From: Seriola aureovittata
Taxonomy: Eukaryota > Chordata > Actinopteri > Carangiformes > Carangidae
Direction of reading: 5' to 3'
Assembly: GCF_021018895.1 (NCBI RefSeq)
Contig: NC_079365.1
Location: 18,746,001-18,810,000, forward strand
Length of the DNA stretch: 64,000 bases
Shown here: piece by piece, positions 1 through 12,964 of the stretch
How positions within the stretch are numbered: the first letter of the stretch is position 1
Layout of the letters: each line of letters begins with the position of its first letter
Notes under the pieces: generated by a model
The model's database searches: none
Seen by the model: the letters and a program-made list of their open reading frames with translations, nothing else
Told to the model about the DNA's origin: nothing
Position numbers and translations under genes: made by a program

Positions 1-920
1 CCACGGGTGATTGCCGTTTCGTCCCCTGCACAAATGCTCATTTGCAATATTGTGTTCACACGTCCATAATTATTGTACAGGGTTGGTTTGTGCGTGCATG
101 TGCGTGCGTGTGTGTCTGTCTTTGTGTCTGTGTGTGTTCGTGTTGGGAGAGAGGTGGGGGGGCAACTATGTCAAACAATAATGATCAGTGAAAGTAAGTT
201 TAATGGTTAATTTACTGTTTGCCAAATTGTTTCCAGCATTACTGTTACATTCCCTCCACACAACGACTCTCTGTCCCAGATTATATTAACAACAGATGGA
301 GCTCAATGATAAAGTGAGAAATAATGTCTAAAATGAACTCATACACTGAGTAAAATGTATTGAACATGGTCAGGTTATTAGTTAAAACAGGTGGGCTGAG
401 ACTTGTAGAACCAAACTAATCAGTTTAACAACCAAGGATATAATGTCACTCACAGTATGTTGTTAACTTAGATAACAAAACTGTGTAACAGCTACCAAAC
501 TACCTTTAAAATGGACAATCAATCGTATGTATTGCCTTTTTACTTGGTGGCCTCTTTTAAAGAACCAATATCCAATATCAACGTTTCATTCTATTTATTT
601 CTTATCCCTTTAATTATAGCGTAACCCTTTTATGGGTCCTGAACCCTCATGTTGGGAATCAGTGTTTCATGATATACTTTTAAGGTACATTACAATTTCA
701 TTTGACAATGAAACTCTCCTACTAAATCTCCCATTTCCTTTCGAATTGAATCCCTCTCATATTAAGATAACTTTGATGATAAATGAATAAATCAGCCTTC
801 TAGCTATTTAGATTTATTGATGCTATCTTGATTTTTCAGGGTGAGAAAGGAAAGGAAGGAAGAACCCAAAAGCAACTTTAATGGATTTCATGAGCTTATA
901 AATAGTAATGCAACTATAAA
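1..920. other. Upstream flank of mmel1, no gene seen
   Basis: AT-rich sequence with a GT-rich stretch near 91-140. No exon-like reading frame or recognisable repeat boundary was found. It may hold distal mmel1 promoter sequence. Confidence 0.5.
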
Positions 921-926
921 TTACAC

Positions 927-934
927 TATAAAAA
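927..934 (+). promoter_or_regulatory. TATA-like box upstream of mmel1
   Basis: TATAAAAA lies about 33 bp upstream of the proposed first-exon start. It is the best core-promoter-like sequence between the window start and the mmel1 ATG, but the region is AT-rich and a chance match is possible. Confidence 0.3.
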
Positions 935-959
935 CCTGGGCTGAAACATTTACTTAGCG

Positions 960-1084
960 AAATTAAAAAGAGTGAAGGAAATAAAGGGTGACAAACTGTT
1001 TTTGTGCAACGAGACCAGCAGTTTCACAACTCCTGTCAGTGAAGTTGTTGTAGGTGTTCAGCAGTTGAAGCTCACTCACTGCAG
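960..1084 (+). other. mmel1: Possible 5' non-coding exon of mmel1
   Basis: The coding exon opens with a good acceptor (CAG ending at 1226), so the transcript probably begins further upstream. A candidate donor, GCAG|GTCAGC, ends at 1084, which would leave a 142-bp intron holding the CA repeat. The upstream edge is a guess from the TATA-like site at 927. No coding content is proposed. Inference only; 5' cDNA ends would settle it. Confidence 0.35.
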
Positions 1085-1121
1085 GTCAGCTGGCACAGTT
1101 TACCGATGGATCACTGCACAG

Positions 1122-1123
<2 letters not shown>

Positions 1124-1167
<44 letters not shown>
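1124..1167. repeat. (CA)n microsatellite
   Basis: About 22 CA units just upstream of the first coding exon of mmel1, inside the proposed first intron. It produces apparent HTHTHT reading frames that are not genes. A shorter CA run lies at about 1684-1710 in the next intron. Confidence 0.95.
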
Positions 1168-1169
<2 letters not shown>

Positions 1170-1246
1170 AACACACACAGCTTCCTGCCTGGACCATCCC
1201 ACACTCTAACGGTGTCTTTCCCACAGAGCCGGCAGTCAGGAGGAAT

Positions 1247-4200
1247 ATGGGCAAATCCGAAAGCCAAATGGATATCATGGAGAAATCAAGTAAACCTGGA
1301 AAGCGTCGTTGGACTGTTGCAGAAATCGGTCTGTCCGTGCTGCTGCTGTTGGTCTGCTGTGCCTTGGCGGGGCTGGTAGTCCTCTATACAACGGTTGTGA
1401 AAGGTAATGACTCACTGTGGAAAGATCCAGATATTACAGATGGCAGCAGCAATGAAGTGTCTCCCTACTCTGTGTTGTTTTTAGTGATTGCAACCTGGCC
1501 TTGACACAGGAAGTGATCTTGACCCTAGAAAATGTCTTCAGAAATGACCATGATATGTTTTATGCAACACTGATGTACGTATGTCATCGGATAACCTTTC
1601 AGATAGTTTGAAGGTTAATGTTACTCACCAAAGTTGGCAAATTAGTTTTGCTTTATAATACCAATTGTTTTCTGACTACATATGCACACACACACACACA
1701 CACACACACATAGGCCCAACCTTTAACTGCAGCTATTCCTCCAGGTTCTTTTAAATCTTTTGTGTGCGCTTGCAAACACAATTATAATGCTGCACATAAA
1801 ACTTAATTGCATTTCCTCCTGCTTTAAAGGTTACCACCTGATGCAACCAATTGTAATTATCGTTATCATTTACAGTAAACTCGTCTTGAATGTGTTTCTG
1901 TTTCTTCCATCCAACTCAGAACAATCCAACAGGCCGAGTGTGTCAAGGAGCTCAACAGGAGGAGGTGAGACTTTTTTAATCCTGTAAACTGAACACAGGA
2001 TAAACTGTGGGACAAGTGGGTTTGGCGTGTGTCATATCCAAGCCTGCACCTCTGATAGTCACTGTAATACTGTAATTCCCTTTACTGCCTGATCAGCAGA
2101 GCCACACAAAAGTGAAAGAGTCATTGCTGACATAGACATTGCCTGTCACACACGGACTATAGATGTAGGCTAGAGTAGATTTAGCGCCATACTTTACACA
2201 GCAACATCCTCCTTGCGGCAGTTGGGGTGTAGTTTGTCAAAGAGTCTCACATACTGACATATACTGACTTTTCCAGGCCAGCTGTTTCGCTCCAACCCCA
2301 ACAATGTGTGCACAACTGCGGACTGTGTTACTGCAGGTGAGCGGAGCTGCTTTTTCTTTGCGTCCCTGCTGTTTCATTTGGCAAATAAAGTCAACTCCCA
2401 TCCTTGCAAAAAAAACAAACAAAAAAAAAACACATGGCTCTTCACCATCCCGTCCCTCTGTCTCTCTCTCCCCTCTGTTCTCTCTGTGTTACCTTTAAAG
2501 CGGCTCGGCTCTTGCAGAACATGGACACATCTGTGAAGCCATGCGATAATTTCTACCAGTACGCCTGCGGGGGCTGGCTGGAGCGCCATGTCATCCCGGA
2601 GACCAGCTCTCGCCACAGCGTCTTTGACATTCTGAGGGACAAGCTGGAGATTGTCCTGAAAGGTCAGCTGGCACAGTGGTACAATGCCGGGGTCACGGGT
2701 TTAATCTTTGGTGGTGGTCAGTGGGCTGCAGTATTCAGAGCTATGCGTGGGTTTTACTCAGAGCGGAAATGTTTGCACATGTTTTGTTGTTGCAGGTGTT
2801 CTCGAGATGGAGAACGAACAGGACAGGGATGCCATCAGAAAGGCCAAAGTTCTTTACAGCTCCTGCATGAATGACAGTAAGGATCTCTTTGCTCAGACTA
2901 AAAATTGGTATTTTTCTATAAAGTATGTTGACAAGTAGTGTATCTGATTTTTAAAGACCTTTTTAATACTACATACAATTTAATACATATTATTGATCAT
3001 GCAAAGTGTGAAAGAATGATGGGAAACCAGTTCAGAGATGGAGTTGCCCAGTTGTTATAGAAATGAGATTTGAGATTAGAAGATGATTATGGTGTATATA
3101 ACCAAAGTCCAAAGTGCAAAAGGTTTAACACACCCAAATCAATTCGACATTACCTTCAGTTTAAATTGTCAAGTCTGAGCAAAGGGACAAAATGCACAGA
3201 CTTTTTGGCTATGCTCTCTTCAGTGTGCGTTGTGCAGTAGTCACAGTAGCAGTAGCAGTAGTTGTCATGGTTGGATCCAGCTTATTAACCAGCAGGTGTA
3301 CCAGTGGCTACCTGTTACCAGAGGCATCCTCTGGAGGCCCGTAATAAGATGATTAACATTCATTGTTGGTGAAAAGTAAAAAGGATTCAACCATGAAACT
3401 GAAGACTATTGGACACTGAAGAAGGTATAACTGAAATGTCTGTACATTTTTTCCCTGTGCTCATAATTGACAATTTAAACAAAATAAAAATCAACCCTTT
3501 TCATGCTTTAAAATTTAAGATGGTGAGATAGTTTTTGTGAAAAGCTGATTCAAAGGTTGAGAGTGAACTTTCACTCTCAATAAGGATGAATAGTAGACAG
3601 ACTGCGGTGTGGCTGTTGTATGTTATAGAACATGGTATTTTACCTGCAGGCCTCATAGAGCATCGTGACTCCCAACCCCTCCTGAAGCTCATTGAGAGTA
3701 TTGGAGACTGGCCTGTGGCGTCAGATGACTGGAACACCACTACAGGTAGAAATGCCTCTATACCACACACTGATTAAAGTCTACAGTCTCTTCTGTGCAA
3801 ACAGGCAAACGTGCGTATGCAACACATCCACACAAACAAGCACTTGGGTTCACTTCTTACTCAAATACATGTGCTCACACAGGGCCTGTGTTGCTATATT
3901 TGTACTCAGTGAATTGCTGAGTATGAGCTTTGTTGGTGGGATCAAGAGGCCGACCGATGCTCTTCAGCTGAGCAGTCAGGTGTGGAGCTTGGGAGCGTGA
4001 TGAGTGGGTAGAGGAGCAGGTCCTCAATCAGGACTGTGAAGGATGCTTTAAATAGTCTACGCTGCTCTTCCCCAAGCTCCAGCCTCTTGCCACTTTAAGT
4101 AAATGTAATCATGGATGGTGGCTCAAACTGAATTATCCACGCATATCTGTACAGAGTACACAGTTAAATGAGCAGCAGAGAGGTGCAACCTGCTACATTT

Positions 4201-7200
4201 ACTAGTTCTTTATAGTGTTTAGACAAATGCATTCAAATGAAGTGCTAATTTTCTTCTATTGTTGCAGAGGAAGCATGGAGCCTTGAGGACACACTGGCCA
4301 CGCTTACTGCTCGTTTCCACAAGAAGGTTCTGCTGGACATGTACGTGTGGACAGATGACCGGGACTCGAGGCGTCATATTATTTATGTAAGATCACTGTT
4401 TATCATAGCAAAAATAACAGGTAACAACCGTCATGCAGTTATTATAGCCTACATAAGGTTGGCATTATTTTATATTTTTGTGTTGGTGTATCTCTCATTA
4501 CTTTCTAACCCTAACCCTCCCTGACTGTGGCACTCAGCTCGGAGCACCTTAGTTTCTACTGAAGATGTCACAATTTATATTTATGGCAGCAGGACAGTGT
4601 GCGTGGGATACATGCAAAATAACCTACAATGCCCAGGTTCATCAGATTGAAGAAACATTTGTTTCAATAATGTGTTTTTAATAGTGTTTGGAGAACAATG
4701 GAAATAAATGGGACAGAGGAATGAGCCATATCAGGCTTAGGAATTCAGTTCATTTTGGTGTTTTCATGAGATTTTGACCATATAATAAAAGTATAGAGCA
4801 TTGCCTGCCTTATCTTTTAATGATACTGTTAAAATACACAAAACTTAAATATTATGAAATTATAAATGTGTAAAAATGCATAATTGCTATTCTTGTGTAT
4901 TAATTAGATTGACCAGCCAGGACTTGGGATGCCATCAAGAGACTATTACTTCAATGATGGAAACTACAAAAAGGTGATGCCTAATGATCTAATCATACAA
5001 ATAGCTTTGGTTTTATTTGTTGAGATTTTGAGATGTCCTTGGTACAATTTCATTGGATCTTCCTACTGAATCAATAGTTTTGATGTTACATAGTGAGGAC
5101 TATGTAAATAGCTACTGCTGTTGAGTTTTTAAGCATAACCGTAATTCCATTCACATGGGTTGGCAGCAACAAAACTAAAACAATCAAACTCATATCTAAC
5201 TGACACTGCCTGCATGGCTAGATATGACTAGCTATAACTGAAAAAAACATGATCTGGCTGAATTGGCAGTTAAAAATGTATTTCCTGACACAACCTTGAT
5301 TTTGCACTGGAAACAAAATTTACAGCTTATGTTATTGTACCATAGGTGCGAGAGGCCTATCTACATTTCATGGTTTCCATCGCAAAGATAACCCGAGAGG
5401 ACAGGAACTTGACTCAGGATGACGACCATGTGTGGGAGGAAATGATGCAAGTGCTGGAGCTGGAGACAGACATTGCCAATGTGAGTGCCAGCCACAACAG
5501 GAAATGGAATTGTGGGACAAGGGTTAAGGAAAATGAATAATGACAAGATGAAAAATGAGCACCTCCTCTCTGCTCCGAGTGAATGAAAGAACCAGGCTAC
5601 ATTAAGTGTGGACCTAGGAGATCAGCCAAGCTATCACCTGTTTTTTTGTTGTTTTTTGGGGGCCTGTCAACAGCATGACAAATGAGACTCTGCTGATGAA
5701 AGGAGAACAAAATGTGAATATATAATAAAGCATCAATTTATATAGGGTTTTTTTTCCTTCCTGTTGCTGGATAGGCCACATCGCCAGCAGAGGAGCGCCA
5801 AGATGTCACTGTTCTCTACAACAAGATGACACTTGGTGAACTACAGAGCACATTCAGCTTTAATGTAAGTGTGATTTACTTCTTCACTTCTTGTGCATTT
5901 CATATTCAGAGTGCAGACAGTTCACTAGTTCAAATCACTATTGTATCTTTGAAAGTTTTGGTGAAAAAACTGAATGAGTGAATGAGGATGTTTCCACTTA
6001 CAAAATAAGTAGGCCTATTGTTGAGGTGCCTTTCAGCAAGGCAGTTGGCTGCTATCCACATAGTAGGGAACTACAGAGGGCAATTAAGTAAGACAAACTG
6101 TCAGGGATATTTTGTTTGGATTGTTACATTTTTAAAAGGGGGCTGCAGGGTAAAGAAAAAAATCTTATTTTGATATTTATGTCATACGGCTACAAAATAA
6201 AGTGCATTAAAATATCAATGTAGGCCTGTATTCTATAGTGAAACATGATCAGACCGTTCCCATTGCTTCTTTACCAGAGCTTTGGAGGTGCTGGTAGATG
6301 TTACCTTTGACAGAGCCAGGCTAGATGTGTCCCTCCGTTTACAGTCTTTATGCTAAGCTAAGCTAAACTGCTGCTGATTCTAGTTTCATATTTAGCACCA
6401 ATCTTCTCACATAGCTCTTGGCAAGAAAGCAAATGAAGTGTACTTCCCCAAAATGTTGGACGAGTCCTTTAAAGCTGTACAAGAGGAACCTAAAACACAC
6501 TGTAGTTTCAGGTAGCAATAATCAAGATACAGTATATTAGACTCCTCGTAACCATAGCAACAGTAGCTCTGCTGGGTGCAACACTCTTGTTAACTCTCAC
6601 AGGTGAAACTAACTGAGTTAAAGTGACTGGAAACCAAATTTAACAGTGGATGAAGGTGTGACTGTGTTTCTTACTGCCTGTGGCCGTATGTGTGTGATAA
6701 TACACTCCAAAGCGTCCTGGTGTAGAAAATAAAGGACTCTGCAGAGGAAATGTCACAGTGTGAGGTGATGTACTTTGTGCCTTGGTCATGTCCATTTTTT
6801 TGTACATAATGACACCTTGTATGTTAATGTTTACTCACTACATGATTGTTTGTACATGGTAATTGAAGGCGCACTTAGAAGACTTGCTGTACCTGGAAGC
6901 TTAATGTTTGGCTGTGTACAGTATAAGTGTTTGTTTTGGTTTACTGACAAATTTCTAAAATGTATGAGATACAGAGATATTAGATTTTTGTCAGGGACAG
7001 AGCAGGTAAGTACTTTGTTTCTTTTCATTGTTGTTGCTGGTCTTTTCATAGTCCACGTGGTATTCGATATATATGAATCATATAGGCAAACAATCTACAT
7101 TTTTCAGGGAGTAGACATGGTATGTATCTAGTAAAGCTACAAATGTTAAAAAACAATGTCCTGCCTTTTGTTTTCCAGGGTTTCAACTGGACACGATTTA

Positions 7201-10200
7201 TTCAAGGAGTTCTGTCGAGCGTGTCCATTGAGGTCCAGCTAGAGGAAGAGGTGGTGGTGTACAGCTCTCCCTACCTTGAAAAGATGAATGACGTTCTCTC
7301 CAGACACAGTGTCAGGTCAGCCCAAGAGCGATATGCAAACACGAGTCCATGATGAGTAAGTTACTACAGAACAGCTTCAATCTAGCACGGGAAAAACAAA
7401 AACAATCTATGTTTGCAGAACAATGCAGAACTACCTCACCTGGCAGCTCATCATTGACAGAGTTAATAGCTTGAGCCGTCGCTTCAAAGATGCCAGAGCC
7501 CGTTACAGGAAGGTGCGATGTGCATGGCATAACAGAGCAACACAGATTAGCCTAACAAGGTAAAAAAAAACAAAAAAAAACAAACAATATTACAGTGTGT
7601 GTCTGTGTGTATGGACAGACTCTCTATGGGACCACTGTGGAGGATGCTTGGTGGCGGGAATGTGTCCGTTACGTCCAGAGCAGCATGGAGAACGCAGTTG
7701 GAGCTCTTTATGTGCGTGAGACCTTTGCTGGAGAAAGTAAGCGAATGGTGAGTCTTTTTGTTCTATGAACAAATCAGAAACAAATCTTCCTTAGAGCATG
7801 GAAATCAATGACTACCACTGCAGAAGTTTGCGTCAAACTCTGGTGTGCAAGCTATTCTACAAAGAAATTCATGGTATGACATACATTATGTGCAACAAAT
7901 TGATTTTGAGGGGCCAAGTGTAACTTTTCAAGCTTCAATTTACATTATGTGCCACTGAATCAAGAACATAAATTTTGACTCATTATCTCCTCTGTATTAA
8001 CTTCAACACTTTTACACCATTTTTGTAAGACAAAATATCTTTTCTGTTTTATAACACGAACCTATCTAGTGCTAAATGCATTTCATGGCACATCGAAATG
8101 TTACACATGTAGTTGTAATAATGATGCAATTATAACTATTCCAAATTCATTATAAATACGTTAGCAGCACTTTACATTAAATCCCCCTATCTGGCAGTCA
8201 CAAGCAGTATATAGACATTCAAAATATGGTTTATAACGCAAAATAATGTAGTTGTAAGTATATATAAGTGTTTATTAATATATCTGTCAAGAACTGTAAC
8301 TCCACCTGTGGGTAGCCATAGATGGAAGCTGCTGGATAAACAGATAACGAATGATATTATAGTAAAACACAGTTGTGATAATATAAAATATGTCTTCATA
8401 GAAGAAGGTGTAATTGTTGACAAATATTATGCTTTAATAAAATTTAGAGTATGTGGCTGGTACATTCAGAGTGCATTTCTCAAAATAAATCACATTATTT
8501 TTTACACACAAAATGCAGCTTTGGTTACCTGGGGGCTTCTAATAATGAAAATGCATCTCTGTATTGGAATTATGGTTACAGTCTTTGTATTTGTATCATA
8601 TGTTCACAGGTCAGTGACCTTATCAGTAAGATCCAGAAAGCCTATGTGGAAACACTGGAGGAGTTAAGCTGGATGGATGCTCCCTCGAAAGAGAAAGCGA
8701 GAGAGAAGGTACAGTACAGTTTGTAGTCAAGCTGAGAAAATAAGGGTGTATCTTGTCTAGATGTAAGGTATTGTAATACAGATTGTTGTGCATCTCTTGT
8801 AGGCCATGGCAATCAAGGAGCATATTGGTTATCCAGATCATATTCTACAGAAAAGCAACCAGAAACTTGACCAGGAATATGCTCACGTAAGTAAAAAATT
8901 AGACTATTTCTACAGGCCACACTGTGAATAACTTAAAGATGCACTTATCACTGATGTCTGATTTATCCTGTTTCTCTTTCCAGCTAAACTTTAGTGAAGA
9001 ACACTACTTTGAGAACATCCTGGAGAACCTCAAGTCTGAAGCACACAAGAGTCTGAAGAAGCTCAGAGAACCAGTTGACCCAGACTTGTAAGCTGCCGAT
9101 ACATCTGACAGTACAAACCGTCCAGGCAGTCACCATGTTTTCTTAGTGCTCTGAGTTAAAGTGCGAGGCAGGAAAATTACATCTATAGTTACTAAGTCCC
9201 TCTTTAGATGAGGTTGATTAGACAAAAATGGTTTGAAAAACAATCCTACATATTTGCACTTTCTTTTTCCAGGAAAATAAACAAGGTTGAGCTTAGCCAA
9301 AATGTAACAAAAATGATTTTATAAAATGGACATGATGCATCGAATATCCTGATGTAATTTGCTGCTTTCATAGTTACAAGAAAAAGATGTTCTGTGTCCT
9401 CATCAAGTAACTCTCAAAGAACATTGAAGAGGAAGGTTTGAATATATTGTTTCATGGTACAAAATATGCTCCATGCATGAACTGAACAGGTGCTTCCTCC
9501 AGCTACAAATTCAGTTTTCAGTTTTAATCCATTTCTCAATCACTTCTCAGGTGGATCATTGGTGCTGCTGTGGTGAATGCATTCTACTCACCCAACAGAA
9601 ACCAGATAGGTAGGAGGTTTACATGAGGCAATGAGGCCACCGGGGGCCTGCGTGTCAAATTAGACATTGGTTTTTATTTTGCAACAGTCTCTCTTCATTG
9701 TAGTCCTGTTTAGCGCCTTTGCCAGTATGTGTTGTGTTTTAACTCCTGTTGTTTATGTCTATGCAGTGTTTCCTGCAGGAATCCTGCAACCACCTTTCTT
9801 CAGTAAACATCAGCATCAGGCCCTTAACTTTGGAGGAATAGGAATGGTTATTGGGCATGAGATCACACATGGATTTGATGACAATGGTGATTCACTGTGG
9901 ATATTTTGGGAAACCCAAACAGATAAATACAGCTTATCATTTGTGGTCACCTTATCATAACAACTGATTTCAAATTTGCCTCTCAAATACACATGTGCCA
10001 TGTTTGGCAAACAGTTCTTTATTTAATGCATTATGTTTCTTTACAGGTCGTAATTTTGACAAGGATGGTAATATGCTAAACTGGTGGAGTAATTACTCTG
10101 CTGAGCATTTTAAAGAGCAGTCGCAGTGCATGGTGCAACAATATGGCAACTTCAACTGGAAACTAGCAGGTGGACAAAACGTAAGCACCCAGTGGCATGT

Positions 10201-10476
10201 ATGAAATGAGAGGTTTTGTCTCTGCAGTAATCCCTGACTATGTAAGCCATGTATTTAGTGATCACACAATGTGAGTGTTTTCATGCTGTTGTGTGTTTGC
10301 AGGTCAGTGGAATAAGCACTTTGGGGGAGAACATCGCAGACAACGGAGGGGTTCGTCAAGCGTATAAGGTTGGATGTTAGCAGCAAGAGCACAAAACTAC
10401 ATGTTACTATTTAGGCAATAATGATGAACTCTAAAATGCTAATAATAAAGTTTATGCACACCTGAACTCTGTTTTT

Positions 10477-10528
<52 letters not shown>

Positions 10529-12964
10529 ATTTACAGGCTTATCTGAAGTGGGTGGAGATGAAGGGTGAAGAGCCGTATCTACCTGGTCTAGACATGGATC
10601 ACAAGCAACTGTTCTTTCTTAACTTTGCCCAAGTAAATGAGAATACTATGATACTGTTTCTGGATGTGTTATTTCAGCAGACAGGGTAGGGCAGATAATA
10701 TTTTCCCCACCTGGAGTTGAGAGCCAAAGTTCAGGAGAAGCATTTTTCAGTAGATGTTTGGTGCTGAGAATTCAACACTGGGACAAAGGGAGAGGGTCAA
10801 GGGGTGATACACTGGAGCAATCCCAGAACAAATCAGTGTTCAGCTACACACATAGGAGATGAGAAGATCTACCAAAGTAAACAGGCTTGGGGTGCCAGGG
10901 AATGTAAAGCATAAGCAGACTAGAATTACGTCCTCATGGTTGTATGACTGCGCCAACTCGCAAAGTTGGAGGAAATATGATCACAATCTCCCCCTCCTTA
11001 GTTACTGCATTGAATAACGGTTAGAAGTGTTTTTGCAGAACATTATGATGTCACAGTGAAGTTGACCTTTGACCATTTAGATATAAAATATCAACACTTC
11101 AACATTTTATCAGATATTTGTATTTAATGGTGTCATAATTAGCATATGAATTTGTTAGTTATGGCCAAAAACGTGTTTGTGAGGTCACAGCTCATCCTTG
11201 AGTCCAAGTGAATGATCATGCCAGATCTAATGAAATTCCCTCTTGGTATTCTTGATATATCGCATTCAAGAACATGAGGTCATCGCGATGTTGACCTTTC
11301 ACCTTTTCCCACCAAAATCTAATCAATTCATCTTTGAGTCCAAGTTTGTCCCAACTCTGAAGAAATGAACTAAAGGTGGTTTTGAGATATACATTCAAGA
11401 CGTGAGGTCACAGTGACCTTTGACCACAGAAATCTAATCAGTTCATCCTTAAGTCTAAGTGAGTCTTTGTGCCAAATTTGAGCGTAGTCCCTCAAAGCAT
11501 TACTGAGATATTGCGTTCACAAGGTTAAAACCATGTTTTGCGAGGTCACAGTGACCTTGACCTTTGACCACCAAAATAATTCATCCTCGAGTCCAAGTGA
11601 GTGTTTGCTGTGAAGGCCTAAAAACTGAACCTGCTCTACACTGAGATGGTCGACGTTACAAGTCAGTACATGAGTAAAACAGCTTGGACCGAACTTGCAC
11701 ATAAAGGCTATATAGCTTGTGCTATAATTTATAGTATAAGCACAAGTTATATTTCAGGTGAAATATTAATTTTGTGATTTATAAATTGTATTTCTAATAA
11801 TAACAGTCTGCAAAGACACTTTTTAAAACATAAAAAAAAAAATAAAATAAATACTCTCTTCTTCTCTCTGTCCTTTTCTGTAATCTTTTATTTTTCCAGG
11901 TGTGGTGTGGTGCTTATCGGCCTGAGTATGCCAGCCAGTCCATCAAGACTGACTCACACAGTCCCTTAGAATACAGGTAAGGAGCTTCAGTATGATCTGT
12001 TGCTATCATCAGAGGTGCACCAATAACTTTTCAAACCAGTGAGACTTTAGTATTCAGACTGATCTAACTGATGAAGTATAACTGCGTTATTTGGAAATAG
12101 AAGAATCTATTGTAAAAAAACTAGAGCAGGTAGTGCTAAGTGAGACATCACTGTATTATGTCAGTTTCAAAATGGGATCCATATTGTTAGATGTATTTTT
12201 TGGAGTTCCTGACTGAATACATTTTAGAAAAACTCTAGTCATTGATGGATAGAAAATACAGCACACAAAATACACTTTGTTTTATTAAATTTAGCTGACC
12301 CCAAGTATTGAATAAAACTTTTAACGTGTATAATTGATATTTTTACATTAATAGTGGATCACTTACTACTCAAATTTGAAAGTGGTCGCTTGTGGTGATG
12401 AAACCACATTGAATTACCACCTGACTCTGCAGGTCACCTCAGCTCTACAGGATGTTTTACCATCTTTAGAAGTCATTGTTTTGGTTTATTGGCACAACTT
12501 TTCTGTTTCGGTTCATTCTCATCGCTCTCATAGTGTAACTTCCCAGCAAAGCAAACAGCCATGTTCAGTGGAAAAACCCACTGTACACCACCTGAACAGC
12601 ATGAAACAGCAGACAGGCAGCGGGACCCCTCTGGCTCTTTTCCTCGTAAAATTTAAAGATTCACCACACTGTAAATATAAGCCAATTACTCCTGTATTCT
12701 GTTGTGCCAAAGCACAACTCATTATAGCACTGGAATCAATGCAGCTCCGTTTGCTGATTGAAATATGAGGACTGGCTGGGTGCATACTTAACAGTACTCC
12801 TCTAACTTTCATAACATATTTCAGCTTTCATCCCCTTAATATTGTGTTTTTCTTTTGTTTTCAGAGTGCTCGGATCTCTCCAAAATTTTGAAGCATTCTC
12901 AGAAGCTTTCCAATGCCAAAAAGGCAGTCCAATGAACCCTGAGCTGAAATGTCGTGTCTGGTAG
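1247..12964 (+). CDS. mmel1: Membrane metalloendopeptidase-like 1 (neprilysin family, M13), complete
   Basis: Type II membrane zinc endopeptidase that trims small peptides outside the cell or in the secretory lumen. I joined 23 coding exons: 1247-1403, 1920-1964, 2277-2336, 2501-2662, 2796-2876, 3650-3745, 4268-4386, 4908-4973, 5346-5480, 5775-5864, 7179-7315, 7419-7512, 7619-7747, 8610-8708, 8803-8886, 8984-9087, 9551-9609, 9767-9886, 10047-10180, 10303-10368, 10537-10632, 11900-11976, 12865-12964. The sum is 2310 nt, 769 aa plus stop; all introns are GT-AG and phases agree. The start MGKSES matches the MME/MMEL1 N-terminus and its potential N-myristoylation site. The membrane anchor is about residues 27-47. 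Substrate-binding NAFY is N562-Y565; zinc motif HEITH is H603/E604/H607 (9856-9870); the third ligand is E666 in ENIAD, the same 63-residue spacing as in neprilysin. The protein ends in the family's CRVW. MMEL1 rather than MME is chosen from the VCTTADC segment, from HVIPETSSR, and from the prxl2b neighbour. All catalytic residues are intact. Confidence 0.95.
6273..6473. repeat. Interspersed inverted-end element, copy A (mmel1 intron 10)
   Basis: Contains the blocks GAGGTGCTGGTAGA-like, CAGAGCCAGGCTA, CAGTCTTTATGCTAAGCTAA and an end resembling CCAAAATGTTGGACGAGTCCTTTAA. The same blocks recur near 14908-15529 and 57361-57673. The layout fits a non-autonomous DNA transposon common in percomorph fish. 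The left edge of this copy is unclear and no transposase is present. Confidence 0.6.
10479..10527. repeat. (GT)n microsatellite abutting a splice acceptor
   Basis: About 24 GT units followed by only nine bases (CATTTACAG) before mmel1 coding exon 21 at 10537. The tract occupies the position of the normal polypyrimidine region, so the transcript carries a long UG repeat beside the 3' splice site. Confidence 0.95.
11405..11426. promoter_or_regulatory. Candidate nuclear receptor sites (ERE palindrome plus DR1)
   Basis: AGGTCA-CAG-TGACCT at 11405-11419 matches the textbook oestrogen response element. The right half continues as TGACCT-T-TGACCA, a DR1 arrangement of the kind bound by HNF4 or PPAR-RXR. 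The sequence match is exact; function in this intron is not shown. Confidence 0.4.
11543..11570. promoter_or_regulatory. Second candidate ERE with additional half-sites
   Basis: AGGTCA-CAG-TGACCT at 11543-11557 is repeated perfectly, followed directly by TGACCT at 11558 and TGACCA at 11565. That gives four half-sites in 28 bp. It lies in the next unit of the same intronic repeat. Confidence 0.4.

Larger units (their letters stand above)
11040..11625. repeat. Degenerate minisatellite-like repeat in mmel1 intron 21
   Basis: Four imperfect units, each starting near GAGGTCA at 11181, 11276, 11404 and 11542 (spacing about 95-138 bp), with a partial unit upstream. Recurring blocks include TTTGACCACCAAAAT, TTCATCCTTGAGTCCAAGTG and GAGATATTGCGTTCA. 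The unit type is familiar from fish genomes. Its GAGGTCACAGTGACCT core is a nuclear-receptor-like palindrome. Confidence 0.8.

Noticed and set aside
972..1504. Open frames with His-Thr repeats at the mmel1 5' end
   Set aside because: They run through the (CA)n microsatellite; the real start is the MGKSES methionine at 1247 in the downstream exon.
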